DNA of 63,908 nt from the NCBI GenBank assembly GCA_025453675.1, contig JALOPW010000009.1, positions 1-63,908 of the forward strand. The letters are read 5' to 3'. A model generated the notes under the pieces. It did no database searches, was not told the origin of the DNA, and was given only the letters and a program-made list of their open reading frames with translations. Positions 17,881 to 26,797 of this stretch are shown here, piece by piece. This DNA comes from Methanolinea sp. (GTDB lineage Archaea > Halobacteriota > Methanomicrobia > Methanomicrobiales > Methanospirillaceae). Position 1 is the first letter of the stretch. The number at the start of each line of letters is the position of its first letter. The position numbers were made by a program, and so were the translations under genes.

Positions 17881-18382
17881 GTTCTCCCGGATCGCAGGAG
17901 AAATGGGGATCCCCATCGTGGTGATGGGCGACGTGATCCGGGAGGCGGTGCAGCAGGAGGGTCTTTTTGTCACGGATGCCAACCTGGGCGCGGTGGCGAA
18001 CCGGCTTCGCCGGGAGGAGGGGATGGACGCCATCGCCCGTCGCTGCGTACCCCGCATCCGTGGCTGCAATGCATCCCTTGTCCTGGTGGACGGCATCCGT
18101 GGGGACGCGGAGGTCAGCGTCTTCCGGGAAGAGTTCTCCGGCTTCTTCCTGGTCGGAATAGACGCCCCCTTCCAGGACCGCCTGAAACGCCTCTCGCTGC
18201 GGGGCAGGGAGGATGACTTTTCCCGGCCGGAAGCGCTGGTGGAGCGGGACCAGAGGGAGATCAGCTGGGGACTCGGGAGAGCCCTCTCATCAGCAGACCA
18301 CACGCTCTTCAACGGGGGGACTCTGGAGGAGTTCTCCAGGGCATCACGGCAGCTCCTCATGCAGATCATGGAGGACCCATGA
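17834..18382 (+). CDS. UPF0200-family nucleotide kinase-like protein
   Basis: The 182-aa product starts with a P-loop (GLPASGKG, residues 8-15) and resembles archaeal UPF0200 proteins and dephospho-CoA or adenylate kinases: MGDVIREAV, VDGIRGDAEVSVFRE, and a lid-like RLSLRGREDD. The substrate is unknown. It sits inside a tightly overlapping operon, sharing 47 nt with the radical SAM gene and 4 nt (ATGA) with the next gene. Confidence 0.85.
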   Translation: MKVIGVVGLPASGKGEFSRIAGEMGIPIVVMGDVIREAVQQEGLFVTDANLGAVANRLRREEGMDAIARRCVPRIRGCNASLVLVDGIRGDAEVSVFREEFSGFFLVGIDAPFQDRLKRLSLRGREDDFSRPEALVERDQREISWGLGRALSSADHTLFNGGTLEEFSRASRQLLMQIMEDP

Positions 18383-19152
18383 CCATCCGGCTCTCATTCT
18401 CCTCCTCCTCCAAGGTCTGGGAGGACATCTCCTGGATCTACGGCATCGAGGAGGCCGGTTTCCAGGGGTGGGAGATCGTGGCTGACGGGAGCTACCGGCT
18501 GGACTCCCCCGAACAGGTGCGGCGTATCGATCAGGCTATCGCCTCCACCCACCTCGCGATCACCGTGCATGCCCCGTATGCGGACTTGAACCTTGCCACC
18601 CTCAATTACCCTATCTGGAGGGAATCTGTCCGCCAGGTCTGCACCTGCATCGAGCAGGCATCTGCCTGGACGGACCGGGTGACCATCCACCCGGGGTACC
18701 TCTCTCCTGTAGGGAAGATCATGCCACAGCGGGCATGGCAGCAGCAGAAGGATGCTCTGCGGGAGATCGGGAAGGTCGCCGCAGACCGGGGGGTCCTGGC
18801 ATGCCTCGAGAACATGATCGGGGTGAAGGAGTTCCTGTGCCGCGACCCGGGCGAGCTCTTCGGGATGACAGAGGGGCTGGAGGGGATCGGGGTCACCATC
18901 GACATCGGCCACGCCCACACGGTCGGGCTGGTCAGGGAATACCTCCCCTGCCTTGGGAAAGCTTCCCACATGCACATCCACGACAATTGCGGCCAGCACG
19001 ACGAGCACCTGGCAATCGGGGAGGGGACCATCGACTGGACCCTGGTGGGCCCTGCTATCGCCAGCCGGTACTCCGGGGTCCTGGTGGTGGAGGGGAGGAG
19101 CCTGCAGGAGGGCAAAAAGAGCCTCCGGATCGTAGAGGGGTGGCTGGCATGA
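18379..19152 (+). CDS. Xylose-isomerase-like TIM barrel protein (sugar epimerase / AP endonuclease 2 family)
   Basis: The 257-aa product shows the family strands and metal ligands: ITVHAPYADLNLA, VTIHPGY, LENMIG, TIDIGHAHTVGL, HMHIHDNCGQHDEHL and VVEGRS. These fit a divalent-metal TIM barrel of the sugar phosphate isomerase/epimerase or endonuclease IV superfamily. The short barrel and lack of DNA-binding loops make an epimerase or isomerase more likely than a DNA repair enzyme. ATGA overlaps link it to its neighbours on both sides. Confidence 0.8.
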   Translation: MTIRLSFSSSSKVWEDISWIYGIEEAGFQGWEIVADGSYRLDSPEQVRRIDQAIASTHLAITVHAPYADLNLATLNYPIWRESVRQVCTCIEQASAWTDRVTIHPGYLSPVGKIMPQRAWQQQKDALREIGKVAADRGVLACLENMIGVKEFLCRDPGELFGMTEGLEGIGVTIDIGHAHTVGLVREYLPCLGKASHMHIHDNCGQHDEHLAIGEGTIDWTLVGPAIASRYSGVLVVEGRSLQEGKKSLRIVEGWLA

Positions 19153-20096
19153 GCGGGGAGACGATGCATGTCTACTTCCTGGGGACCGCGGCAGCGCTCC
19201 CCACCCCCATGCGAAACCCCGCCTGCATCATGATCAAGCGGGGCCGCGATACCCTCCTCTTCGACTGCGGGGAGGGTGCCCAGCAGCAGATGATGAGGGC
19301 CAGGACCGGATTTTTGGTGGACGCGGTCTTCATCACCCACTGGCATGCCGACCATTTCCTGGGATTGTTCGGCCTCTCCCAGACCCTCTCGTTCATGGGA
19401 CGGACCGAGCCCCTGACCATCTACGGCCCCGAATGGGTCCACGACGTCGCGGCATCCGTGAGGACCCTCTCGCGGTACAACGTGAAATTTCCTATCCAGT
19501 CAGTGGAGCTCCGGCACGGATCCACGGTGCGGTTTGACGGGTATACCGTGCAGGCATTCGAGACCTCCCACGGCATGGCAGGGCTCGGTTACATCCTCGA
19601 GGAGGACGAGAGGCCGGGACGGTTCAACCGCCAGCGGGCCATCGAACTCGGGGTTCCCCCCGGGCCACTCTTCGGGCGGCTGCAGCGCGGGGAGACCGTC
19701 TGCATCGCACGGGACGGGAACGGGGTTGAAATCAGGCCGGAAGAGGTCATGGGGCAGCCGCGGCCGGGGCGGAAGATCGTCTACACCGGGGACACCCGCC
19801 CGATCCACTCCCGTATCCGGGAGGTGGCAATGGCGCCGGATCTCCTGATCCACGACGCTACCTACGACGACCAGGCCATGGACCGGGCCAGGGAGGTTCT
19901 CCACTCCACCGCGGGGGAGGCAGGAGAGGCGGCGGAATTCCTCCACGCCCGCATGCTCGCCCTGGTCCATATCAGTTCCCGTTATACCACCACCGCCGGC
20001 CACCATAAGGACGCTTCTGCACGATTCAGCGGCCAGGTGATGGTACCCTCCGATCTGGAGATGCTGGAGATTCCCTTCCGCGATTCCGACGAATGA
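19149..20096 (+). CDS. rnz: Ribonuclease Z (tRNA 3' processing)
   Basis: The 315-aa product is a metallo-beta-lactamase of the ElaC/RNase Z type. The signature HWHADH is at residues 64-69, and FLGTAAALPTPMRN, FDCGEG, FETSHGMAGLGYI, YTGDTRP, HDATYDD and ALVHISSRY follow in order. It cleaves tRNA precursors after the discriminator base; the tRNA in this window lacks an encoded CCA, so this step would be needed. The start overlaps the upstream stop (ATGA) and has GAGGGGTG about 6 nt upstream; MHVYFLG at 19164 is an alternative. Confidence 0.93.
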   Translation: MSGETMHVYFLGTAAALPTPMRNPACIMIKRGRDTLLFDCGEGAQQQMMRARTGFLVDAVFITHWHADHFLGLFGLSQTLSFMGRTEPLTIYGPEWVHDVAASVRTLSRYNVKFPIQSVELRHGSTVRFDGYTVQAFETSHGMAGLGYILEEDERPGRFNRQRAIELGVPPGPLFGRLQRGETVCIARDGNGVEIRPEEVMGQPRPGRKIVYTGDTRPIHSRIREVAMAPDLLIHDATYDDQAMDRAREVLHSTAGEAGEAAEFLHARMLALVHISSRYTTTAGHHKDASARFSGQVMVPSDLEMLEIPFRDSDE

Positions 20097-20213
20097 ACCG
20101 CCGGCTGCGGTGGATGATTCCATACTTACATAAGAATCCTGCACCTATTCCTATACTCAAAGGAGAACGGATCCGGGAGAGGAATAAGAGCCTTGCCAGA
20201 ATCTGGTGAACAT

Positions 20214-22058
20214 ATGAATGACACGAATATCATGGTATACCGCATGGGGCCGGGGTGCGACCTTGGCGATGTGGAAGTCGGAAAGACCTATATCGGACGC
20301 GTCCAGGGATTTGCAAATTTCGGCACATTTGTACAGTTGAATGACCGGATAAAGGGACTGGTGCACAAGAGCAATGCCCGCACCACCCACCGGGAACGGG
20401 AGAGCATCCTCGTGAAGGTGCTCAATATCAGGAACAACGGGAACATCGACCTCGAGGAGGTTACCATCCCCGTCTATACCGTGGAGATGGTGGAGAAGAA
20501 GTCCACCGCGGTCCGGCTCTCTGAACTTGGGGGAAAGGTGGGGAGAACGGTACGGATCGAAGGGGAGATAGCCCAGATCAAGCAGACCAGCGGCCCCACC
20601 ATATTCACCATCGTAGACGAGTCCGGGACAGAGAACGCAGCCGCATTCGTCGAGGCGGGGGTGCGGGCCTATCCCGAGGCGGAGCTCGGGGACATGGTCC
20701 GGATTGTCGGCGAAGTGATGATGCGCCAGAACCAGGTCCAGATCGAGGTGGAGAACCTCACCATCCTTGCAGGAGAGGATGCCGAGGTGGTCAGGGACCG
20801 TATCGAGAAAGCCCTTGACATGAGGGCTGAACCGGCAGATATCCCGCTGCTGGTCCAGAGCGAGGTGATGGAGCGGCTCCGGCCGGAGATGCGGAAGGTG
20901 GCCAAGATCATCAGGAGAGCGGTCTTCTCATCACAGCCCATCATCCTGCGACACCACGCGGATGCGGATGGCATCTGCTCGGGGGTGGCTATTGAGCAGG
21001 CCGTCGTCTCCCTCATCCGGGAGTCCGGCGGCGATTACGACGCCGATTACTTCCTCTTCAAGCGGGCTCCCTCAAAAGCCCCCTTCTACGAGATCGAGGA
21101 CATCACCCGTGACCTTGATTTTGCCACCAAAGACCATGTACGGTACGGGCAGAAGATGCCGCTCGTGATCCTCACCGACAACGGTTCCACCGAGGAAGAT
21201 CTCCCCTCGATGAAGGTCGCCCAGGTGTATGATCTCCCCATCCTGGTGATCGATCACCACCACCCCGATGCCATCGTGGACCAGTTCCTGGTGGGGCACG
21301 TGAACCCCTACCATGTGGGGGGAGACTTCGGGATCACTGCGGGGATGCTCGGCACAGAAGTGGCGAGGCTGATCAACCCGGCGGTCGAGAATCTCATCCG
21401 GCACCTCCCGGCAGTGGCAGGGGTCGGGGACCGGAGCGAAGCCCCCGAGCGGGCCCGCTTCCTCGCACTGGTACAGGACACTTACACCGAGCAGGACTGC
21501 AAGGACATCGCGCTCGCGCTTGATTACCAGCAGTTCTGGCTCCGGTTCAACGACGGCCGGGAACTCGTCAAGGACGTCCTGAACCTGACCGGCAATACCG
21601 AGCGGCACAGGAAGATGGTTGCCCTCCAGGTCGAGGGGGCGAACCTTGCCATCCAGGACCAGATGAGTGCCAGCATGCCACACGTCCGCCACCAGACCCT
21701 TAAAAACGGTGCCGAGCTCTTCCTCCTCGACGTAGAGATACATGCCCACAAGTTTACCTTCCCCCCTCCGGGGAAGACATCCGGGGAGGTGCACGACCGC
21801 CTGTGCCAGCAGCATGCCGGCTCACCGGTGGTGACGATTGGGTTTGGCCCTGACTTCGCCGTGCTCCGCTCCCGCGGGGTCATGATGAACATCCCGAAGA
21901 TGGTGAGGGAGCTCCGGGACGAGATCCCCGGCGGGGGCATTTCAGGCGGCGGCCACCTGGTGGTGGGGAGCATCAAGTTCGTGGAAGGGATGAGAGAGGA
22001 AGTCTTAAGCGGGCTCATCGAAAAGATCTCTATTGTCCAGGCCGGGATGCCTTCTTAA
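20214..22058 (+). CDS. Archaeal RecJ-like DHH phosphoesterase with S1 and OB domains
   Basis: The 614-aa product begins with an S1-type RNA-binding domain (VEVGKTYIGRVQGFANFGTFVQLNDRIKGLVH), then an OB-fold region (VRIEGEIAQIKQTSGPTIFTIVDESG). The DHH core shows HHADADGICSG, ILTDNGST, IDHHHPDA and AGVGDRSE. DHHA1 near the C-terminus has PGGGISGGGHLVVGSI. Related archaeal proteins are single-strand nucleases. The added RNA-binding domain suggests RNA or DNA-end processing. Start ATG 20214 has GGTGA 5 nt upstream; a TTG at 20193 is less likely. Confidence 0.88.
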   Translation: MNDTNIMVYRMGPGCDLGDVEVGKTYIGRVQGFANFGTFVQLNDRIKGLVHKSNARTTHRERESILVKVLNIRNNGNIDLEEVTIPVYTVEMVEKKSTAVRLSELGGKVGRTVRIEGEIAQIKQTSGPTIFTIVDESGTENAAAFVEAGVRAYPEAELGDMVRIVGEVMMRQNQVQIEVENLTILAGEDAEVVRDRIEKALDMRAEPADIPLLVQSEVMERLRPEMRKVAKIIRRAVFSSQPIILRHHADADGICSGVAIEQAVVSLIRESGGDYDADYFLFKRAPSKAPFYEIEDITRDLDFATKDHVRYGQKMPLVILTDNGSTEEDLPSMKVAQVYDLPILVIDHHHPDAIVDQFLVGHVNPYHVGGDFGITAGMLGTEVARLINPAVENLIRHLPAVAGVGDRSEAPERARFLALVQDTYTEQDCKDIALALDYQQFWLRFNDGRELVKDVLNLTGNTERHRKMVALQVEGANLAIQDQMSASMPHVRHQTLKNGAELFLLDVEIHAHKFTFPPPGKTSGEVHDRLCQQHAGSPVVTIGFGPDFAVLRSRGVMMNIPKMVRELRDEIPGGGISGGGHLVVGSIKFVEGMREEVLSGLIEKISIVQAGMPS

Positions 22059-22188
22059 GCCTCCAGGGCTCTCCTGTTTTCTCCCCGTCTCAATCTTTCC
22101 CTCAGGTAAGTGTCGAGAATTCGTTTAGAAAAAGCCGAAATTGCTGAAAGTTCGAGTATAAACCCTTTCTGGGTGTCAGGGTGAATAG

Positions 22189-22202
22189 GTATATATTTAT
22201 AC
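22189..22202 (+). promoter_or_regulatory. Box A for the DUF7123-like gene
   Basis: A strong TATATATTTATAC tract lies 42-55 nt before the GTG at 22244, giving a leader of about 20-30 nt that carries the GAGGTGA site. Confidence 0.55.
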
Positions 22203-22243
22203 ATGCATATGTGTACCATTCTCACACGGCTGAGGTGATAATC

Positions 22244-22495
22244 GTGAACACATCACGAAATATCCGTGATCGGTACAATGAGACTCAGACCAGAATTGTC
22301 CAGTACCTCCAGGGAGGTCTCGAGAAGGGAAAACACTACTTCAAATCAAAATACATCGCCAAAGAACTGGGACTCTCCCCGAAAGAGGTGGGAACCAACA
22401 TGGCTATCCTTTCAGAGATCTGCCAGGACCTGGCAATTATCAAGTGGAGCTATTCAAACAGTACCACCTGGATGGTTACCTCCAGGGCGGTATAA
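22244..22495 (+). CDS. Small helix-turn-helix-like protein (DUF7123 type)
   Basis: The 83-aa product starts at GTG 22244, chosen because GAGGTGA sits 6 nt upstream; an ATG at 22181 would place the TATA box inside the gene. Sequence elements are QTRIVQYLQGGLEKGKHYFKSKYIAKELGLSPKEVGTNMAIL, a winged-helix-like core, and a short tail with SNSTTWMV. I recall a family of small archaeal proteins like this (DUF7123). DNA binding is inferred only from the fold pattern. Confidence 0.75.
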   Translation: MNTSRNIRDRYNETQTRIVQYLQGGLEKGKHYFKSKYIAKELGLSPKEVGTNMAILSEICQDLAIIKWSYSNSTTWMVTSRAV

Positions 22496-22523
22496 TGGGG
22501 CTCTCTCCCCAACCCCTTTTACT

Positions 22524-22712
22524 ATGAAGAAGATTGCAGAGATCGAATCGGCCATCGAGTTCGTGGCCGTCATCAATGAAGAGAAGGACTGTCTGATGTC
22601 CCAGGACAAGACCCAGGACCAGCCCGGCTGCCTGTGGTTCAACATCGATGTGCCCAAGGGGCATGGGATCAAGGCCGGGGACCGGGTGAAGGTCACCATC
22701 GAGAAGTTGTGA
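22524..22712 (+). CDS. Small conserved hypothetical protein
   Basis: The 62-aa product starts MKKIAEIESAIEFV and ends with a beta-rich tail (CLWFNIDVPKGHGIKAGDRVKVTIEKL). The pattern GIKAGDRVKVTI resembles AbrB or OB-type beta elements, but no family is certain. No clear ribosome site is seen. It starts 28 nt after the previous stop and may be translated from the same mRNA. Confidence 0.6.
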   Translation: MKKIAEIESAIEFVAVINEEKDCLMSQDKTQDQPGCLWFNIDVPKGHGIKAGDRVKVTIEKL

Positions 22713-22818
22713 GCATAGAAAAAGAGGAGATCTTCCCCTCGAAGACCACCCCGTGAGTTATCTTCCCGGGCAGGAAAGAGAAAAAGAGAAAAACCAGGAG
22801 AAGAGGTGAAGAGAAGGC

Positions 22819-23937
22819 TCACCCCTGATCCTCACTCTCTATTGTCTCCTCGATGTCTTCCACCAGTTCTGACCCTGTCTTCTTCCTGCTCTTGCTGATG
22901 TCTTTCAGCTCCTCGACGGTCACTTCAGTCCTGATGGCCTTGTCCATCTCTTTTAAGATCTCCGTGACCTCGTCGGCGGTGGGGATGGTGCCGAGGATGG
23001 TGGTGTCAGGAACCCCGGACACGGCGGGCTCCTCGGGCACCTCGTCGGTGGCCCCGATGAACCGTGCCGCCTGCTTCATGAGGCTCGAGATCTCGAAGGG
23101 GAAGATGATCTTGGTGGCCTGCCCGTTGGCCATCTCTTTCAAGGCATCCAGGGAGAGGACCGTGATCGCCCGCCTGTCGAGGGGCTGAGCCCCGACTGAG
23201 AGGATGCGGAGTGACTGGGCCTGGCCCTGGGACTGGAGGATGCGGGAGATCCGCTCCCCCTCGGCCCTCAGCACCTTGCTCTGCCGTTCACCCTCCGCCT
23301 CCAGGATCATGCTCCTTTTTGTCCCTTCCGCCTTCAGGATCGCGGACCGCTTCTCCCCGTCCGCACGGAGGATGGCGGCACGGCGGGCTCTCTCTGCCGC
23401 GGTCTGCTCGGTCATGGCCTGCTTGACCGCCCCAACCGGGTCCACCTCCTTGATCTCCACCCGCTCCACCTTGACTCCCCACTGGTCGGTCTCACGGTCG
23501 AGGATGTCCCGAAGCTTGGTGTTGATGATATCCCGGTTATAGAGGACCTCGTCGAGCTCCATGTCCCCGATGATGCCACGAAGACTGGTCTGGGCCAGGG
23601 CCACCGTGGCCAGGCGGTAGTTCGCCACCTCGAAGAATGCCTTCTCGGGATCGATGACCCGGATATAGACGATGGCGTCCACGTTGGTGGGAGAATTGTC
23701 CTTCGTGATCACCTCCTGCGAGGGGACGTCCATCACCTGGGTGCGGAGGTCCATCTTTATCACGTTGGTGATCAGGGGGAGGACCCACCGGAATCCCGGG
23801 TTCATCCTCCCGATATACCTGCCAAGCCGGATCTGCAGGCCCTGCTCGTAGGGCTGGACGATCACCACTCCCCTGGCAAATATGATCACAATGACGAGTA
23901 TCAGAAATATGGTTACAAGAGTCTCTATCACAGCCAT
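22819..23937 (-). CDS. Stomatin/prohibitin-like SPFH (Band 7) membrane protein
   Basis: The 372-aa product has an N-terminal transmembrane helix (residues about 5-28) and an SPFH domain (VVIVQPYEQGLQIRLGRYIG to about residue 200). A long Ala/Glu/Arg coiled coil with repeats of the form ILKAEGxKRS follows (about 185-235), and an acidic tail. Such proteins form membrane-bound oligomers that organise lipid domains or regulate proteases and channels. It is downstream of an NfeD gene with only 4 nt between, the usual pairing of stomatin and NfeD. Confidence 0.93.
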   Translation of the reverse strand: MAVIETLVTIFLILVIVIIFARGVVIVQPYEQGLQIRLGRYIGRMNPGFRWVLPLITNVIKMDLRTQVMDVPSQEVITKDNSPTNVDAIVYIRVIDPEKAFFEVANYRLATVALAQTSLRGIIGDMELDEVLYNRDIINTKLRDILDRETDQWGVKVERVEIKEVDPVGAVKQAMTEQTAAERARRAAILRADGEKRSAILKAEGTKRSMILEAEGERQSKVLRAEGERISRILQSQGQAQSLRILSVGAQPLDRRAITVLSLDALKEMANGQATKIIFPFEISSLMKQAARFIGATDEVPEEPAVSGVPDTTILGTIPTADEVTEILKEMDKAIRTEVTVEELKDISKSRKKTGSELVEDIEETIESEDQG

Positions 23938-23941
23938 AGCC

Positions 23942-24403
23942 TTACTTCACCTCTTCCACGACGACATGTACTCCTTTCGATGACGTTACCCTGACGGCAA
24001 CCCCGGGCGGGATCTCACCCGAGGCACTGCGGGCGCTCCACTCCTGGCCGGCAATGAGGACTTTCCCGGAGAGTGACCCGGGAATGACCTTCTTGATGAC
24101 CTGGCCCTCCATGCCCACCAGCGTATCGCGGCTGATGGTCGTGGGGGTCGTCTCCCCGGGGTTGATCCGGCGGTAGAGCCAGATAGTGATCATCGAGACG
24201 GCCACGGCGGCCACCACCCCTATCACAAGGCCCACGGGCCCTGAAAAGATATCTACTCCCAGGAGGAGGAGCACCCCCAGGATGATCATCACCGTCCCCG
24301 GGACAGCAATGAAGAAACCCGGGCTCGAGGCCTCGATCACCAGGAAAAGTGCCCCGATCACCACCAGGATCCAGCCAAAGGAGAGGTCAGCCAGTTCGAC
24401 CAT
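23942..24403 (-). CDS. NfeD-family membrane protein
   Basis: The 153-aa short form of NfeD shows three or four N-terminal membrane helices (residues about 8-75) and a C-terminal OB-fold domain (LVGMEGQVIKKVIPGSLSGKVLIAGQEWSARSASGEIPPGVAVRVTSSKGVHVVVEEV). In the family the OB domain works with stomatin-like SPFH proteins. The ClpP-like protease domain of long NfeD proteins is absent. It forms an operon with the stomatin gene directly downstream. Confidence 0.93.
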   Translation of the reverse strand: MVELADLSFGWILVVIGALFLVIEASSPGFFIAVPGTVMIILGVLLLLGVDIFSGPVGLVIGVVAAVAVSMITIWLYRRINPGETTPTTISRDTLVGMEGQVIKKVIPGSLSGKVLIAGQEWSARSASGEIPPGVAVRVTSSKGVHVVVEEVK

Positions 24404-24540
24404 ATCAGGATATTGACCGGGCGGGAGAAAAACTCTCTCGAAGGTCCGGGAACGGCGGGAAGGAACTCAAAGAGGGGACGACATCATGATTCAACTGGCC
24501 GCACGGCCCTCTTCTCCGGAAAGGAGGGGGAAGAAATCCG

Positions 24541-24550
24541 GTATATTAAA
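24541..24550 (+). promoter_or_regulatory. Box A for the second Yip1 gene
   Basis: GTATATTAAA lies 30-39 nt before the ATG at 24580, a similar spacing to that seen upstream of the first Yip1 gene. Confidence 0.5.
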
Positions 24551-24579
24551 AATGCCGCCCGTCAAATGAGATATTTACT

Positions 24580-25167
24580 ATGAGCACGCCCATCCTGGAG
24601 AAAATTCGGGGATTCATGTTCAATCCTTCATTGGCCTTCCGGAAGGTGAAGGACGAGGAGGCGGGGGAGACCATCAAGTACCTGATGGTCCTGGCGATCT
24701 TCTATGCCATCATGAGCACGCTGCTGACCGTGATCAATATTTTTATACACCCCTTCCTGGGGATCTCACCGATGGAGCCCGCTCCTGCAGAACCTCTCCT
24801 CATCATCTCCTGGATATTCGTAATCCTTGTCATCACCCTGATTATTGCCGTATTCTTTGGGTTATGGCTGCACCTCTTTGTGTTCCTGCTTGGAGGTCGG
24901 AAGGGCGTGTGGCAGACGGAAAAGAGCGTGTTCTATAACCTGACCCCGACTCTCCTGCTGGGATGGATTCCCGTGATTGGTCCGCTGGTAGGCGGAGTGT
25001 GGTCCGTGATCATCGGGGTCATCGGGGTCAAAGAACTGCAGGACCTCTCTGATACGAAAGCAGCACTTGCGGTGGTGCTCGCAATAGTCATCGCTGCTAT
25101 CCTGGCGGTGCTGATACTGGGTGCCATGCTCCTCGCAGTGGTCTCATCCCTTTCAATGACCGTATAA
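24580..25167 (+). CDS. Yip1-family integral membrane protein (second paralogue)
   Basis: The 195-aa product is clearly related to the gene at 7176: N-terminus with IRGFMFNPSLAFRKVKDEE, five hydrophobic segments, W.HLFVFLLGGRKG, and GWIPVIGPLVGGVWSVIIGVIGVKELQ. Role unknown; Yip1-type proteins are polytopic membrane proteins. A T6 run begins 2 nt after the stop, and dispersed stem-loop element B starts at the same place. Confidence 0.85.
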   Translation: MSTPILEKIRGFMFNPSLAFRKVKDEEAGETIKYLMVLAIFYAIMSTLLTVINIFIHPFLGISPMEPAPAEPLLIISWIFVILVITLIIAVFFGLWLHLFVFLLGGRKGVWQTEKSVFYNLTPTLLLGWIPVIGPLVGGVWSVIIGVIGVKELQDLSDTKAALAVVLAIVIAAILAVLILGAMLLAVVSSLSMTV

Positions 25168-25169
25168 CC

Positions 25170-25382
25170 TTTTTTCGAATGAAACGCACATGAGACTGTC
25201 GGGTCACATGCCCCCCTGATGAAAACCGCAGATGCGGTTTTCATACCAAAATCACTTCGTGATTTTCATGAATTATGTCCGAAATCCTGAAAAGAGTTCA
25301 TGTAAGGTGAAAATGAAAATGGCTGCGCCATGTTCATGAATGCGTATGCGTGTGTCTCGAAGCGAATCATGTAGTTTTTTTT
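25170..25382 (+). repeat. Dispersed multi-stem-loop element, copy B
   Basis: This is the longest copy. In order it has a head (CACATGAGAC..TCGGGTCACATGC), hairpin 1 at 25219-25244 (11-bp arms) and hairpin 2 at 25248-25266 (perfect 8-bp arms AAAATCAC/GTGATTTT, loop TTC). An insert with a third imperfect hairpin around GGCTGCGCC (about 25315-25340) follows, then a tail (GAAGCGAATCATG) and a T9 run at 25374-25382. It fills the whole space between two convergent genes. Confidence 0.85.
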
Positions 25383-26235
25383 ATGGTCGCAGCAGAGCGA
25401 TCTTACTTCCCCGTGGGACTCCCACCTCATCGGCAATAGGCTCGCATTTCACTGCCATGAGGTAGGCAACCGGGGGGAGATCCTGGTACTCCGAGAGGGA
25501 TTCGTAGTTGGCCATCCCCTTGGAGATGACGAGGGTGCAGGTCTCCATGGCCCGGGAGAGTGCATCGGGCATGCAGTCCAGCCTGATCCCAAGCTCGCAC
25601 CCGCACCCGGTGGTGGTGATCACGTCGGCGAAACGGTCCATGTGCAGGGCCAGCGCCTCCTCCATCGTGGCATCGTTCAGGATGGGCTCCTCACGGACAG
25701 CCAGCGTGATACGGGACCCATGCCGTTGCAGGAACTCGAGGAGGAGCCGGTCGAAGACGATCTCCCCGCAGTTGTCGGTGAAATACACCACCCGCGAGGC
25801 AAGGGGAAGTATCCGGTCGCAATCATCGATAAAGAGACCCGATCGGAACTCCTCCTCGAAATACTGTGAAAAATCAGGTTTCACGATGTGGGATTTGACC
25901 CCGTAATCGAAGGTATTCCCAATCACGCTTGCGAGGACAAGGTCCCTGAACGACTGCAGGCGGGAGCGGACCTTTCTGCAGACTCCGAGTGCCTGGCGGG
26001 CGCTCTCCTCTTTCAGCGACCGGAAGGGATCGGTGCTCCCGAGCCGGTCATATGCATGCCGGTGCATTGCGCTGGCTATCTGGGGGTGCGAGAGGGGCTG
26101 CGTGTGCAGTTCATCGAGGAGCCGGGCACATTCGTCCCTGATCTGGCTGGAGAGGTCCGGACCTGCATCGCAGAGGCTGCATTCGAGCATTACACGGGAG
26201 AGAAGGCAATCAAAACAGCGTGTATCGAATTTCAT
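25381..26235 (-). CDS. DUF89/ARMT1-like metal-dependent phosphatase
   Basis: The 284-aa product starts at MKFDTRCFDCLLSR (GGTGTG just upstream; ATG at 26253 is a less likely start). The N-terminal C..C pattern and the C-terminal metal site elements (TDNCGEIVFDRLLLEFL, ILNDATMEEA, ISKGMANYESL) match the DUF89 damage-control phosphatase family, including archaeal AF1104-like proteins. Members remove phosphate from damaged or excess sugar phosphates and similar metabolites. The native substrate is unknown. Element B separates it from the Yip1 gene. Confidence 0.88.
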   Translation of the reverse strand: MKFDTRCFDCLLSRVMLECSLCDAGPDLSSQIRDECARLLDELHTQPLSHPQIASAMHRHAYDRLGSTDPFRSLKEESARQALGVCRKVRSRLQSFRDLVLASVIGNTFDYGVKSHIVKPDFSQYFEEEFRSGLFIDDCDRILPLASRVVYFTDNCGEIVFDRLLLEFLQRHGSRITLAVREEPILNDATMEEALALHMDRFADVITTTGCGCELGIRLDCMPDALSRAMETCTLVISKGMANYESLSEYQDLPPVAYLMAVKCEPIADEVGVPRGSKIALLRP

Positions 26236-26260
26236 GGGCACACCAGAGAACAATAATGGA

Positions 26261-26334
26261 TGGGGCCACTGCGATTTGAACGCAGGTCAGAAGACCCCCA
26301 GTCTCCTAGGATGGCCAGGCTACCCTATGGCCCC
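26261..26334 (-). tRNA. tRNA-Pro (anticodon GGG)
   Basis: The minus strand folds as a cloverleaf: acceptor GGGGCCA with TGGCCCC, a D arm, an anticodon stem GGAGA/TCTTC around loop C-T-GGG-G-G, and a T arm CTGCG-TTCAAAT-CGCAG. U33 precedes anticodon GGG, read as proline CCC/CCU. The discriminator is A, and CCA is not encoded. No intron is visible. An AT-rich box lies about 20-30 nt upstream (plus strand 26350-26362). Confidence 0.95.
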
Positions 26335-26797
26335 GTGCAGGTGTAGTGTGTTATGCATTTTACAGCCGGATGACTGTTATTTTGCATTTCCGGACCCAAA
26401 TAGTCTGGTTTTTGGGTTATACTATGTATAGAAGGGATGCATAATAAAACATCCCATCCAAAGAGACAGACCGCCCGGAAAGGGGGCGTCAGCGTCCCTC
26501 CTGGGGTCTTCACCCCCGGGGTTATCGAACCGGAGGGAACTCTCGAGTTTCCGCGACAGAGTACCCACTTTGGATATACTCGTGACTTCTTCATGGAGGG
26601 CGGGTAGATTCCAGGAGGGGATAGTGCGGCATCGATGGGAATCCATGGTTGCCAGGTATTTGTTCTTTTGATCGGAACGGCCTCCCGGTGAAACGGGTGC
26701 CATGGCAGGATCCGTGATCATGCATATGAATAGAAAGAATGAATAATCTGTGAACACCTCTGGCAATGAGAGTGACCTGATACATGGGTGAGATCAC
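26335..26797. other. Intergenic region with possible RNA structure
   Basis: No convincing protein gene is seen in 463 bases. Features are a 6-bp inverted repeat GGGATG/CATCCC at 26434-26455 with an AT-rich loop and a GGGGT-CTTC-ACCCC hairpin near 26512-26526. A roadblock-gene ribosome site (GGGTGAGA) lies near 26785. The two hairpins hint at a structured RNA, but I do not recognise a class. Confidence 0.4.
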
